64,000 bases of DNA from UBA8079 sp049601915 (GTDB taxonomy: Bacteria > Pseudomonadota > Alphaproteobacteria > UBA6615): contig JBMYRB010000002.1 of assembly GCA_049601915.1 (NCBI GenBank), positions 186,001 to 250,000 of the forward strand. The letters are read 5' to 3'. Shown piece by piece: positions 34,553 to 44,942 of the stretch. The position numbers and the translations under genes were made by a program. The notes beneath the pieces were generated by a model. That model made no database searches and was not told the DNA's origin. It worked only from the letters and a program-made list of their open reading frames with translations. Position 1 is the stretch's first letter. Each line of letters begins with the position of its first letter.

Positions 34553-35032
34553 TTACAGCTTCGTCGGGTTCGGTACGTCGCCGTAGACCTCGACCGGATC
34601 GAAGACCTTCTCGGTCTCCTCGTAGCCCAGTTCCACCGGCGCGTCGTCCGCCGCGCCCACGGGCACCGAGCGGTAGAAGCACGACCGGTAGCCCACATGG
34701 CAGCTCGCACCGCCCTGGACATCGACCCTGAGCCAGACGGCGTCCTGGTCGTCGTCGATGCGGATCTCCTGGACCTTCTGGACCAGGCTCGAGGTCGCAC
34801 CCTTGTGCCACAAGACGTTCCGGGAACGTGACCAGTAATGGGCCTCGCCGGTCTCGATGGTTTTGGTCAGCGCCTCGGCGTTCATGTAGCCGTGCATCAG
34901 CACCTCGCCGCTTTCCGCGTCGGTGGTGACGACAGGCATCAAGCCTTCGGCATCGAATTTCGGGGCCAGCTCATGGCCTTCCTCGACCTGTTCGATGGTC
35001 TGGCGCTGGGCGAACATGGGACTATCTGACAT
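34553..35032 (-). CDS. hisI: phosphoribosyl-AMP cyclohydrolase HisI (altered zinc site)
   Basis: The 159-residue enzyme hydrolyses phosphoribosyl-AMP to ProFAR-type product in histidine biosynthesis. Recognisable are HGYMNAEALTKTIETGEAHYWSRSR (residues about 47-71), LWHKGATSS and the metal site CHVGYRSCFY (Cys111, Cys118). The other ligand of the family, the Cys within DCDxD, is absent: the sequence reads DDDQD at residues 93-97 with Asp94 in the Cys position. It might bind Mg2+ or Zn2+ differently, as reported for some HisI paralogues of zinc-limited clusters. It is divergent from the cobW-like gene, with a 110-base region between them. A second hisI with a canonical site elsewhere would argue for a paralogue. 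Confidence 0.9.
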   Translation of the reverse strand: MSDSPMFAQRQTIEQVEEGHELAPKFDAEGLMPVVTTDAESGEVLMHGYMNAEALTKTIETGEAHYWSRSRNVLWHKGATSSLVQKVQEIRIDDDQDAVWLRVDVQGGASCHVGYRSCFYRSVPVGAADDAPVELGYEETEKVFDPVEVYGDVPNPTKL

Positions 35033-35084
35033 CGGATCGCTTTCAGTATGGCGCGCGCGTATTTTCGCGCCCGGCTTCGTGCGT

Positions 35085-35092
35085 GTTATAAC
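35085..35092. promoter_or_regulatory. GTTATAAC element between hisI and cobW-like genes (possible Zur-type site or -10 box)
   Basis: The perfectly palindromic GTTATAAC lies in the 110-base gap between the divergent hisI and CobW-family genes, about 50 bases from each start. Alphaproteobacterial Zur boxes have a GTTATAAC-like core. The flanks are not symmetric (GT before, GG after), and the same bases could instead be a -10 sequence (TATAAC). Confidence 0.35.
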
Positions 35093-35142
35093 GGTTTCCG
35101 CCCGTCGAATGTCAAGCGGGCGGCGAGAATTGAGAGACGGTA

Positions 35143-36231
<1,089 letters not shown>

Positions 36232-36311
36232 CGCCCGCCTCGCAACCGCAAGGGTTTTGCGCGATACTGGGTGCCTATTCGTGAGGCAGTTGCCCGAAAA
36301 GCGAGAATCCC

Positions 36312-37091
36312 ATGTCCGAAACCGTTCAGGTCGAGCGCCGCGATTACATCGCCATCGTATCCCTGCATCGCACCGAGAAGCGCAACGCCCTGCGCCAAGA
36401 AGACTGGATCGCCGTCGGCGATGCCGTCGATGCTCTGGGCGAGGACGACGAGGTGCGCTGCATCATCCTGCGGGGTGCGGGGGAGGAGGCGTTCTGCGCC
36501 GGGGCGGACATCACGAACTTCGAGGCCGAGCGCTCCGATCGGAAGAAGGTGAAGGCCTATGAGGCCGCCACCGACCGCGCCTTTCTCGGCGTGCGCAATT
36601 CGCGCCATCCGGTGATCGCTATGATCCACGGTTTCTGCATCGGCGGCGGCTTCGAGCTGGCGCTTGCCGCCGACCTGCGCATCTCGGGCGAATCCGGCCG
36701 CTTCGGCGTGCCGGCCAAGAATATCGGGCTCTTCCTCGGCTACCATCTGGTCCGGTATCTGGTCGATGTGGGCGGCCGCGCGGTCGCGGCCGAGATTTTG
36801 CTCGAAGGCCGCGCCATCTCTGCCGACGAGGCGCTCGCGAAGAACCTGCTCACCCGGGTCGTGCCCGACGCCGAACTTGAAGACGAGGTGATGAAGGCCG
36901 CGCGGCGGATCGCCGACGGGGCCCCCTTGTCCCACCGTTATCATCGGGCCGCGCTCGCACGCCTCGCTGACCCGCGGCCCCTGAGCCGGGCCGAGCTCGA
37001 GGCCCAGTTCGATTACGCGGACAGCGAGGACTATATGACCGGCTACAACGCGTTCAAGGCGCGCGAAAAGCCCAAGTTCCGCGGCCGCTAG
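36312..37091 (+). CDS. enoyl-CoA hydratase/isomerase family protein
   Basis: The 259-residue crotonase-fold protein has FCAGADITNFEAER (oxyanion), HGFCIGGGFELALAADLRIS and GRFGVPAKNIGLFLGYHLV. The second catalytic segment has NIGLF with no Glu in the common PEv position, so activity could be isomerase or hydrolase rather than hydratase. An MFS gene starts immediately after its TAG stop, so they are likely cotranscribed. Substrate is unknown. Confidence 0.85.
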   Translation: MSETVQVERRDYIAIVSLHRTEKRNALRQEDWIAVGDAVDALGEDDEVRCIILRGAGEEAFCAGADITNFEAERSDRKKVKAYEAATDRAFLGVRNSRHPVIAMIHGFCIGGGFELALAADLRISGESGRFGVPAKNIGLFLGYHLVRYLVDVGGRAVAAEILLEGRAISADEALAKNLLTRVVPDAELEDEVMKAARRIADGAPLSHRYHRAALARLADPRPLSRAELEAQFDYADSEDYMTGYNAFKAREKPKFRGR

Positions 37092-38342
37092 ATGGCGGAT
37101 GTTCTTGATCGGTCGGAAGATCACCCACCGACGGTACGGCTGTTCGCGCTGATCTTCCTGCCCTTCGCGCTCGGCTACTTCTTCTCCTATCTCTACCGCA
37201 CCGTAAACGCGGTGATCGGGCCCGATCTGGCGCTTGAGATGTCCTTGTTGCCGGGCCAGCTGGGCCTGCTTACCAGCGCCTACTTCATCGCCTTTGCGGC
37301 GGCCCAGATCCCGGTCGGCATCTATCTTGACAGCCACGGCTCGCGCCGGGTCGTGGCGGTGCTGTTGTTGGTTGCCGCCATCGGGGCCTTCCTGTTCTCG
37401 ATCGGCGAAGGGCTTTGGGGCCTGGTGCTGGGCCGCGCCCTGATAGGGCTCGGCGTCGCGGCCTGCCTGATGGGGGCCTTCAAGGCGATGAGTGAGTGGT
37501 TCCCGGGCGATCGGCTGCCCTTCATGAATGGGCTCATCGTCGCCTTCGGCGGACTGGGCGCGATGGTCGCGACCGCGCCGACGGAGGCGCTCGTGTCCGA
37601 GGTCGGCTGGCGCTGCGGATTCGTGGCGCTGGCGCTCGCCACGCTGGTGGTCGCCGCGGTGATCTGGTTCGTCGCACCTGAGCGCAGCCGGGCGGGCGCG
37701 GGCGAACCCATGGCATCGCGAATTTCGGGCATGGTTTCGATCTACCGCAGCGGCTTGTTCTGGCGGGTCGCACCGCTCGCCGCACTCTCCCAGGGGGGAT
37801 TCCTCGCTATCCAGACATTGTGGGCGGGGCCCTGGCTGCGTGATGTCGCCGGGCTGGATTCCCGGACCGTCAGCTTCACCCTGCTGGCCGGCGCCGCGGG
37901 CTTCGTGCTCGGCAATGTGGTCGTGGGCCTCGTCGCCGAGCGGTTGGCGCGGCGAAACATTCCGCCCCTGGTGACCGCGGCGGGCGGCATGGCGCTGTTC
38001 ATCTTGGTCCAGCTTCTGGTTCTGTTCGAATGGACGTCCGCGCCGGGGTTCCTCTGGTTCATCTTCGGCGCGACCGGTACCACCGGCGTGGTGATGTTCT
38101 CCGTGCTTGTGCGCATGTTCCCGCCCGAGCTTGCCGGGCGGGCCAGCACGGCCCAGAACCTGCTGATCTTCGGGGCGGCCTTCGCCCTGCAATGGGGCAT
38201 AGGCGAGGTGATCAATATCTGGCCCGTGGCCGCCGACGGCGCCTATTCGGTCATGGGTTATCGCGCGGCGTTCGGCGTGGCGCTTGCGCTGCAGGTTGCG
38301 GCCTTTGCCTGGATGCTGGTCTATCGCCCGGACCGGCGGTGA
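37092..38342 (+). CDS. MFS transporter
   Basis: The 416-residue major facilitator has about 12 hydrophobic segments and the MFS loop motif (GIYLDSHGSRRVVAVL) after helix 2. FLPFALGYFFSYLYRTVNAVIGPDLA at the N-terminus is characteristic of a carboxylate/sugar-acid-type subgroup. It begins at the base after the hydratase stop, so the pair may move and process one acyl or carboxylic substrate. Nothing in the sequence fixes the substrate or direction. Confidence 0.87.
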   Translation: MADVLDRSEDHPPTVRLFALIFLPFALGYFFSYLYRTVNAVIGPDLALEMSLLPGQLGLLTSAYFIAFAAAQIPVGIYLDSHGSRRVVAVLLLVAAIGAFLFSIGEGLWGLVLGRALIGLGVAACLMGAFKAMSEWFPGDRLPFMNGLIVAFGGLGAMVATAPTEALVSEVGWRCGFVALALATLVVAAVIWFVAPERSRAGAGEPMASRISGMVSIYRSGLFWRVAPLAALSQGGFLAIQTLWAGPWLRDVAGLDSRTVSFTLLAGAAGFVLGNVVVGLVAERLARRNIPPLVTAAGGMALFILVQLLVLFEWTSAPGFLWFIFGATGTTGVVMFSVLVRMFPPELAGRASTAQNLLIFGAAFALQWGIGEVINIWPVAADGAYSVMGYRAAFGVALALQVAAFAWMLVYRPDRR

Positions 38343-38441
38343 CATCGCGCAAGAACCGGGTGGCGCCGGGCCGGCCAAAGGCTGAAGCTGGCCGCCTTGC
38401 AAATGTGGACGGCGCAAATGTCTGGCCTGTAAACACGCTTC

Positions 38442-38995
38442 ATGGAACTGGCTGCCATCGATATGGCAGCAGGGCTCGACGATCGCGGCTATACCCTGAT
38501 CCCCAAGCTCCTGGGTGCGCGTGATTGCGCCGTGCTGGCCCGCCGCTCGCAGAGGTCGCCAACCGCTGGCATGGCGCGCTGGGTATCGACATACGCTTCC
38601 CGGCAGCTCACGGCGCTTATCTCGATCGCTGTCACCGGGCGGGGCAGACGAAACCGACGCCGCTGCTGCTGCGGTACGGACCGGGCGACCACAACCGGCT
38701 GCATCAGGACCTCTAAGGTGACGAGGTGTTTCCTTTGCAGGCGACGGTCCTGCTTTCCGGTCCGGGTAAGGATTTCGACGGCGGCGAGTTTGTCCTGACC
38801 GAGCAGCGCCCGCGCCAGCAATCTCGGGTCGAAGTCGTGCCGCTGAAACGGGGAGACGTAGTGATCTTTCCGGTGCGCCACCGGCCAGTGCAGAGATCAC
38901 GCGGATACTATCGGGCGACCATGCGTCATGGGGTGAGCCGCCTGCACAGCGGCACGCGCACCACCCTGGGCGCCATCTTCCACGATGCGGCTTAG
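38442..38995 (+). pseudogene. 2OG-Fe(II) oxygenase gene, frameshifted with an internal stop
   Basis: Homology runs through two frames. The first part (MELAAIDMAAGLDDRGYTLIPKLLGARDCAVLAR) is in one frame; after a shift near 38545 the second frame encodes GALGIDIRFPAAHGAYLDRCH and GPGDHNRLHQDL, meets TAA at 38714-38716 and continues GDEVFPLQATVLLSGPGKDF, EFVLTEQRPRQQS and GVSRLHSGTRTTLG to 38995. In intact homologues HQDLYGD is expected, so TAC/TAT to TAA fits. HxD and later His metal ligands would be present in the coding remains. The family typically has about 200-250 residues and hydroxylates a lipid, peptide or small molecule. Two separate lesions make this a pseudogene unless the sequence has errors. 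Confidence 0.85.
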
Positions 38996-39933
38996 TCGCC
39001 GCGGCCGGGGGTGACGGGCACGGCCGCCTGGTTGTGCCGGAAGGGCTGTGCCATCTGGCTGGCGAAACTGGCGGGCATGGGCCCGTCGATGCCGATGTCG
39101 GCCGGCGGGCGCCGGTTCGGGCAGTAGAACGTCCGCAGGAGGACGTCAAACAGCATCAGGTTCTCGCCGTAGTTGCTGTTTCCCTCGGCGGGAATACGCG
39201 AATGGTGCCAGCGATGGACCGCGGGCGTGTTGAATATGTAATTCAACGAGCCGAACCGCATCTCGACATTGCAGTGGGTCAGCATGCCGATGAAGGCGGT
39301 GATCGAGTTCACCCAGATGAACACCTCGGACGGCGCGCCGGCGAGGAAAAGTAACGGCTGGCTCAGCAGGATGCTGGTCACCGTATCGACCACGTGAAAG
39401 CGCCCGGTGTTGAAGAACCACAGGCGGGGCGCGCTGTGATGCACGGCGTGGAAACGCCAGAGCAGAGACCACTCATGGCCCACGCGATGGGCCGTGTACA
39501 AACCGGCCTCGGCGATCACCATGCCGAGGATGATCTGGAACGCCAGCGGCAAGTCGCCCGGCCAGAAGCCACCACCCTTGCTGGCCGCCACCTCGGCGAT
39601 ACCGATGGTCACACCGACCACGACGAGGACCTGGGCAAGGCCCTTGTTCAGGAGCGTGTGGCCGAGATCCGGTCCGATCTGGCCGTCATTCTCTATCCAT
39701 TTGCGTTCATGGGGCAGCACGCGTTCGAGGGTGAAAAGGGTGAGCGCCAGCAACAGGTAGGTGATGTTGAAATAGATGGCGGAATGGCCGGCCTCGAAGC
39801 CGAGCCATGTTCCGTACAGGCAGGCCGCCAGGATTCCGGGCCAGAGCAGAAATGTCAGCGCGTAGCCGACGATATTTCGCCGCCTGCCGTCGCCGGTGAT
39901 GGCGTCGGCGCCCCCGTCAAAAACAATACTCAA
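38992..39933 (-). CDS. sterol desaturase / fatty acid hydroxylase family protein
   Basis: The 313-residue membrane protein has about 4-5 hydrophobic segments and the three His clusters of di-iron membrane hydroxylases: HRVGHEWSLLWRFHAVHHS (about residues 154-172) and VHRWHHSR, with HCN between. Such enzymes hydroxylate or desaturate hopanoids, sterols, carotenoids or fatty acids. The stop shares TTAG with the end of the broken oxygenase gene. A 127-base gap precedes it. Confidence 0.88.
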   Translation of the reverse strand: MSIVFDGGADAITGDGRRRNIVGYALTFLLWPGILAACLYGTWLGFEAGHSAIYFNITYLLLALTLFTLERVLPHERKWIENDGQIGPDLGHTLLNKGLAQVLVVVGVTIGIAEVAASKGGGFWPGDLPLAFQIILGMVIAEAGLYTAHRVGHEWSLLWRFHAVHHSAPRLWFFNTGRFHVVDTVTSILLSQPLLFLAGAPSEVFIWVNSITAFIGMLTHCNVEMRFGSLNYIFNTPAVHRWHHSRIPAEGNSNYGENLMLFDVLLRTFYCPNRRPPADIGIDGPMPASFASQMAQPFRHNQAAVPVTPGRGD

Positions 39934-40061
39934 CGTAAAACCTCCGCAAGGACTGCGGGTGTCTCCGGCACCCCTGTTTCCGATGCCTCCCCACTTGGTT
40001 CTTTATGTCACAAAACCGTGAGCGTTTGGAAACCTATTGGGCGTTGTTTTCGCGGGCGAGG

Positions 40062-41045
40062 CTAGTCTGCGGGGCGGACGATCACCGTGCCGAGCTTGTC
40101 CCCGGATTCCACGAATTCATGTGCCTCTGCGCATTGGCCTAGTGGAAACGTCCCGGCGACGGTGTGCAACCCGTGCCCCTCGGCCAGCCATGTGACGATG
40201 TCTGCGCGCGCGGCGTCGATCGCCGTGCGCGGCACACTGTGGAGGACCATGAACCGGATGATTGCGTTGCGCAGCGCCATGCGCAGCATGAGATTCTGTG
40301 GGTCGCCCGTGGTCGCGTAGACCGCGATCGTGCCGCCCGTGGCGAGGACTTTGGACGTCAGGTCGAGATTTGCGGCCAGGTCGACCTCGACGATACGCTC
40401 AACACCGTCGCCGTCCGTCAGTTCGAGGATCTGGTCGGCCGCGTCGGGGTCGCGATAATTGATCGTGTGATGTGCGCCGCCGGCGATCGCGTGGGCGGCC
40501 TTCGCGTCCGAACTGACCGTAGCGATCACCGTCGCGCCACCCCGGTTCGCCCACTGCACTGCATAGTGGCCGACCGCGCCCGCGCCCCCGGTGACCAGGA
40601 CAGTCTTGCCGTTAACCGGCCCGTCGGAGAACACATTGTGGTGGCCGGTCATACAAGGGATGCCCAGGCATGCCCCTTCGTCGAAGCTGAGATCGTCGGG
40701 CAGGGGGGCCACCAGCCATGAAGCGAGGGTGATATACTCCGCCGCGGTACCGAACGCGCGGCCCTGCCGCTGGCCGTTGAACAGCCAGACGCGCTGGCCG
40801 GCCTCCAGGCCCGACACCCCGTCGCCCAGCGCGTCGATGACCCCGGCGCCGTCGCTGTTGGGGATGATGTGCGGATGCTCCATGCCATAGGTGCCCAGCC
40901 CCCGGCGCTTCACGTCGGCCGGGTTCACGCCCGACGCGTGGAGCTTCACGCGAACCTCGCCGGGACCCGGGTCGGGAGATTCCATCTCACCCGACTTCAG
41001 GACCTCGCGGGCGGGGCCGAGTTCTTCGTACCAGACGGCTTTCAT
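40062..41045 (-). CDS. NADPH:quinone reductase / zinc-type alcohol dehydrogenase-like protein
   Basis: The 327-residue MDR-superfamily enzyme shows an N-terminal GroES-like half and a Rossmann half with TGGAGAVGHYAVQWA near residue 145, typical of QOR-type enzymes. The Cys/His ligands of catalytic zinc in alcohol dehydrogenases are not evident (GVNPADVKRR instead), so it is more likely an NADPH-dependent quinone or enone reductase. Start MKAVWYEELGP at 41045 fits the family better than an upstream ATG. Confidence 0.87.
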   Translation of the reverse strand: MKAVWYEELGPAREVLKSGEMESPDPGPGEVRVKLHASGVNPADVKRRGLGTYGMEHPHIIPNSDGAGVIDALGDGVSGLEAGQRVWLFNGQRQGRAFGTAAEYITLASWLVAPLPDDLSFDEGACLGIPCMTGHHNVFSDGPVNGKTVLVTGGAGAVGHYAVQWANRGGATVIATVSSDAKAAHAIAGGAHHTINYRDPDAADQILELTDGDGVERIVEVDLAANLDLTSKVLATGGTIAVYATTGDPQNLMLRMALRNAIIRFMVLHSVPRTAIDAARADIVTWLAEGHGLHTVAGTFPLGQCAEAHEFVESGDKLGTVIVRPAD

Positions 41046-41168
41046 AGGGTTTCTCTCGGTGACGTATCCGGCCTCAGTCTGCACCATCGGGGCCCATCTG
41101 CACTAGCGGATGAGGTCGCACGCGCTTCGCGCTAGACTGTCCGGCCGAAAGCTCAATGGAGAGGCGCC

Positions 41169-41606
41169 ATGCCCGAATTCGAACTCCATCCCCGGCTCGC
41201 CGCCGACACCGTCCCCGTCGCGACATGGCCGTTGTGCGAGGTGCTGCTGCTCAACGACGCCAACTATCCTTGGCTGGTGCTGGTGCCCGCGCGCGCGGAT
41301 CTGCGCGATTTCCACGATCTCTCGCCCGACGACATGGTCACGGCGGGGCGCGAGATTTCCCGCGCCAGCGAGGCCATGGTTGAACTCTTCGCGCCCGACA
41401 AGATCAACGTCGCCGCGCTCGGCAACATGGTGCCCCAGCTGCATATCCATGTGGTGGCGCGCTTCACCACCGATGCGGCCTGGCCGAACCCGATCTGGGG
41501 TGTGGTGCCGCCCCGGGCCTACACGCCCGGCGCGCTGGACGCGCGGCGCGCGGATCTGCGCCGGGCCTTCGGCCGAGACAGATACGACACGCGGATTCCG
41601 GGCTGA
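41169..41606 (+). CDS. HIT family protein
   Basis: The 145-residue protein of the histidine triad superfamily has the triad-like NMVPQLHIHVVARF (about residues 86-99; His-x-His-x) and a C-terminal Trp/Pro extension. The third His of HxHxHxx is replaced by Val-Val-Ala, so it may be a diverged member. HIT proteins hydrolyse nucleotide phosphoramidates or mononucleoside adducts. GGAGAGG precedes the ATG, and the helicase gene starts 4 bases after its stop, so they form one transcript. Confidence 0.83.
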   Translation: MPEFELHPRLAADTVPVATWPLCEVLLLNDANYPWLVLVPARADLRDFHDLSPDDMVTAGREISRASEAMVELFAPDKINVAALGNMVPQLHIHVVARFTTDAAWPNPIWGVVPPRAYTPGALDARRADLRRAFGRDRYDTRIPG

Positions 41607-41609
41607 CAC

Positions 41610-44066
41610 ATGTGTAACAAGCTACCGCCCGCGCTCGCCGACTGGTTCACCGCCCGCAACTGGGTACCGCACCCCCACCAACTCGAAATGCTGGAGGCTG
41701 CCACGGCCGGGCGCTCCGCACTTCTGATTGCGCCGACCGGCGGCGGCAAGACGCTGGCCGGCTTCCTGCCGAGCCTGGTGGAGCTGCTCACCGCCGACCC
41801 GGCGCCCGATGACCTGCACACGCTGTATATTTCGCCGCTGAAGGCGCTGGCCGTGGATATTCATCGCAATCTCGAGGTCCCGATCGCCGAAATGGGCCTG
41901 CCGATCCGGGCCGAGACGCGCACGGGCGACACGCCGCAGTCCAAACGCCAGCGCCAGCGGCGCAGCCCGCCGCAGATGCTGATGACCACGCCAGAAAGCC
42001 TGGCGCTGCTGCTATCCTATGAGGATGCGCCCGCGATCTTCGGCGGGCTGCGTTGCGTGATCGTCGACGAATTACACGCGCTGGAAGATAACAAGCGCGG
42101 CGACCTGCTGGCGCTGGGCCTGTCCCGCCTGACGGGCTTGGCCCCCAACGCGCGCCGGGTCGGTCTGAGTGCAACTGTGGCCGAAGCCGACCGGCTGCGG
42201 CGCTGGCTGTCACCGACGCGCGACGCCGACGACGTATCGCTGGTGCTGGGGGAAAGCGGAGCAGAACCGCGGATCGAGGTGCTGGAGACGGCCGTCGAGA
42301 TGCCCTGGTCGGGGCATATGGGCACCCACGCTATTCCGGAAATTTACGACCAGTTACGCGATGCGGGAACGACGATCGTCTTCGTGAATACCCGCGCCCA
42401 GGCGGAGATCATCTTCCAGGAGCTCTGGCGGATGAACGAGGACGATCTGCGCATCGCGCTGCACCATGGAAGCCTCGCGCCCGAGCAGCGCCGCAAGGTC
42501 GAGGCGGCGATGGCGCGGGGCGATCTGGACGCGGTCGTAGCGACGTCGTCGCTCGATCTGGGGGTGGACTGGGCGGCGGTTGACCTGGTGCTTCAGGTGG
42601 GCGCACCCAAGGGGTCCACGCGCCTCCTGCAGCGCGTGGGGCGTTCTAATCACCGGCTGGACAGCCCGAGCCGGGCGGTCCTAGTGCCGGCCAACCGGTT
42701 CGAGGTGCTTGAATGCCGCGCGGCGGTCGACGCGGTGCGCGCGCATACTCTCGACGGGCTGCCTGCGCGCCCGGGCGGGCTCGATGTGCTGGCCCAGCAT
42801 GTCCTGGGCACGGCCTGCGCGGGCCCGGTCGACAGGGACGGCCTGTATGGGCAGGTGCGAACCGCGGGGCCCTATATGGACCTCTCGCGGGAGGATTTCG
42901 ACGACGTGTTCGATTTCGTCGCCACGGGCGGCTATGCGCTGGGCGGTTACAAGAAATTCCACCGCCTGTTCCACACGTCGAACGGGACCTACGAGATCGC
43001 GACGAAGGCGGCGGTGCGCGATTACCGGATGAACGTGGGCACGATCGTCGAAGCGCCGACGCTTAAGGTGCGCCTCGGCCGGGGCCGGGTGCTGGGCGAG
43101 GTGGAGGAGAGTTTCGTCAACCATCTGACCGGCGGCGACACCTTCGTCTTTGCCGGTCGCCTGCTGGAATTCGTCGAGGTGCGCGAGACCAGCGTCATCA
43201 CCCGGCCGGGCAAGGGCGACGCCCCGGCGGTGCCGGCCTATGTGGGTGGGCGCTTCCCGCTCTCGACCCATCTGGCCGACCGGGTGCGCATGATCCTGTC
43301 GGACCCGAAGACCTGGGCGGACCTACCGACCCAGGTCGCCAACTGGCTCGACGTGCAGCGCTGGCGCTCGGTGCTGCCGGCGCGCGACGGGCTGCTGATC
43401 GAGACCTTCCCGCGGGCCAACAAGCATTACCTCGTCGCCTATTGCTTCGAGGGCCGCAACGCTCACCAGACGCTCGGCATGCTGCTTACCCGGCGCATGG
43501 AGCGGGCCGGGCTGGGGCCACTGGGCTTCGTGGCTACGGACTATGTGATCGGCGTGTGGAGCACGAAATCCTGCGAAGCGGCCGACCTCGACGCGCTGTT
43601 CGACGAGGACATGCTGGGCGACGATCTGGAGGCCTGGATGGCGGAATCCTCCATGCTCAAGCGGACCTTCCGCAACGTCGCGGTGATCGCCGGGCTGATC
43701 CAGCGCCGCCACCCCGGCGAGGAGAAGACCCGCCGCCATGTGACCTTCAACTCGGACCTGATCTACGACGTGCTGCGCTCCCACGAGCCCAACCATATCC
43801 TGCTGCGGGCGACCCGTGCCGATGCGGGCTCGGGGCTGACCGGCGTGCGCCGCCTGTCGGACATGCTGTCCCGGGCGCGCGGTCGCATCACCCATCGCCA
43901 TCTGGACAGGGTCTCGCCGCTCGCCGTACCGATTCTTCTCGAGATCGGCCGCGAAAGTGTCTATGGCGCCGCGATCGACGAATTGCTCGGTGAGCAGGCC
44001 GAGGACCTGATTTCCGAGGCCATGGAGAATGTGGGAACGAAAGAGCTGGGTTTCGATGCCGCCTAG
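41610..44066 (+). CDS. ligase-associated DNA damage response DEXH-box helicase (Lhr-like)
   Basis: The 818-residue superfamily 2 helicase has Walker A IAPTGGGKTLAGFLP (residues about 35-49), DELH box VIVDELHALEDNKRGD, motif III SATV, VFVNTRAQAE and motif VI QRVGRSNHRL, followed by the winged-helix and Lhr C-terminal regions. Length and order match the helicase that, in many alpha- and gammaproteobacteria, is encoded with an ATP-dependent DNA ligase, an exonuclease and the PdeM phosphoesterase. Here PdeM is close by, but the ligase and exonuclease are not in the window. Upstream partner is a HIT protein. Confidence 0.92.
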   Translation: MCNKLPPALADWFTARNWVPHPHQLEMLEAATAGRSALLIAPTGGGKTLAGFLPSLVELLTADPAPDDLHTLYISPLKALAVDIHRNLEVPIAEMGLPIRAETRTGDTPQSKRQRQRRSPPQMLMTTPESLALLLSYEDAPAIFGGLRCVIVDELHALEDNKRGDLLALGLSRLTGLAPNARRVGLSATVAEADRLRRWLSPTRDADDVSLVLGESGAEPRIEVLETAVEMPWSGHMGTHAIPEIYDQLRDAGTTIVFVNTRAQAEIIFQELWRMNEDDLRIALHHGSLAPEQRRKVEAAMARGDLDAVVATSSLDLGVDWAAVDLVLQVGAPKGSTRLLQRVGRSNHRLDSPSRAVLVPANRFEVLECRAAVDAVRAHTLDGLPARPGGLDVLAQHVLGTACAGPVDRDGLYGQVRTAGPYMDLSREDFDDVFDFVATGGYALGGYKKFHRLFHTSNGTYEIATKAAVRDYRMNVGTIVEAPTLKVRLGRGRVLGEVEESFVNHLTGGDTFVFAGRLLEFVEVRETSVITRPGKGDAPAVPAYVGGRFPLSTHLADRVRMILSDPKTWADLPTQVANWLDVQRWRSVLPARDGLLIETFPRANKHYLVAYCFEGRNAHQTLGMLLTRRMERAGLGPLGFVATDYVIGVWSTKSCEAADLDALFDEDMLGDDLEAWMAESSMLKRTFRNVAVIAGLIQRRHPGEEKTRRHVTFNSDLIYDVLRSHEPNHILLRATRADAGSGLTGVRRLSDMLSRARGRITHRHLDRVSPLAVPILLEIGRESVYGAAIDELLGEQAEDLISEAMENVGTKELGFDAA

Positions 44067-44091
44067 GTGGCGGAGCAGGCCGACGGTCGGA

Positions 44092-44844
44092 CTATTTCAG
44101 CTCGACGCAGGTCCCGTCTGACGTATCGAAGGTTATTTGCGCATAAACGCCCTTCGTCGCGCGCTCCTTGGCGTAAATCGTGACAATGTTTGGTTCGATC
44201 GTAACGTTCTGAAGCCTTTGTTTGAAGCTGCTCTGCAGCGTCTGGACGGTCGGGTCTTTCAGTGTCGCATTGCACGCTAGCGCCATATCGAAATCGGCGA
44301 CTTTGACGCTAGACTCCCGGGACGGCACAAAAAGGATACTCCGGCGGGGGGAATCGCCGTTTCGCCGGCCACTGCCGTTCGCCAGCTGCCAGCCTTGTAG
44401 CTTTCCCGGATAGGTGGGCAGCAATCTGTCGTTCCCGTCCGTGATCTGACATTTGCCCTGTTTTACGGAAATGGGTGCGGGTGCTTCCGTGATCGACCGG
44501 CCATTGGCGTCATTAATGCTGATGTCGACGCGGAATATTTCGTTGTCCTTGTTGGTTGAGTTTGGTGCGCCAGGGCGCGCGCGCAAGATCTCCTTGCAAA
44601 AGGTGGCGAACATCTCTGGTCCGGTCAGTTTGTGCGATGGGGCTTTCGCGATTTTGATCGTCGCTGCGACGAGCCATACAGTCTCGATCTCGGATCAGAC
44701 GAAGTCGGTGGCGAGCCACGTGCCGTCGAGCGCGACGAAATAATGATTGGTTTCGGCTTTCGCTGTTGGCGTGTGCGGAGTTACGACGGAGAACATCAAA
44801 GTAGCGCAAGCAAGCGCACACCTTCTTGATAGTCGGCGAATCAT
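44092..44844 (-). pseudogene. secreted protein of unknown function with an in-frame TGA
   Basis: An ATG at 44844 opens a frame with a clear signal peptide (MIRRLSRRCALACATLMFS, then TAKA at the likely cleavage), then ETNHYFVALDGTWLATDFV. A TGA at 44695-44697 interrupts it, after which the same frame continues without a break as SEIETVWLVAATIKIAKAPS and on to the TAG/TGA-like stop at 44092. Read through the stop, the protein would be about 250 residues. The C-terminal 173 residues could also begin at the Met encoded at 44613. CGA (Arg) to TGA is the simplest lesion. Nothing similar is recognised, so function is unknown. The gene sits antisense inside a repair operon. Confidence 0.7.
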
Positions 44845-44942
44845 GCACCAACACATGCTTTACTGGCTTCCGAATGAATGTTGTGTTCGGGCCGCCACTC
44901 TAGCATGCATCCAGAGAATGAAACTCCGCAACACTCTCTGGA

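Noticed and set aside
44695..44697. TGA as a selenocysteine codon in the secreted-protein gene
   Set aside because: The usual selenoprotein context (U next to a redox motif, a following hairpin) was not evident, the flanking residues are FV and SE, and a CGA to TGA change is simpler. Readthrough is kept as a possibility.
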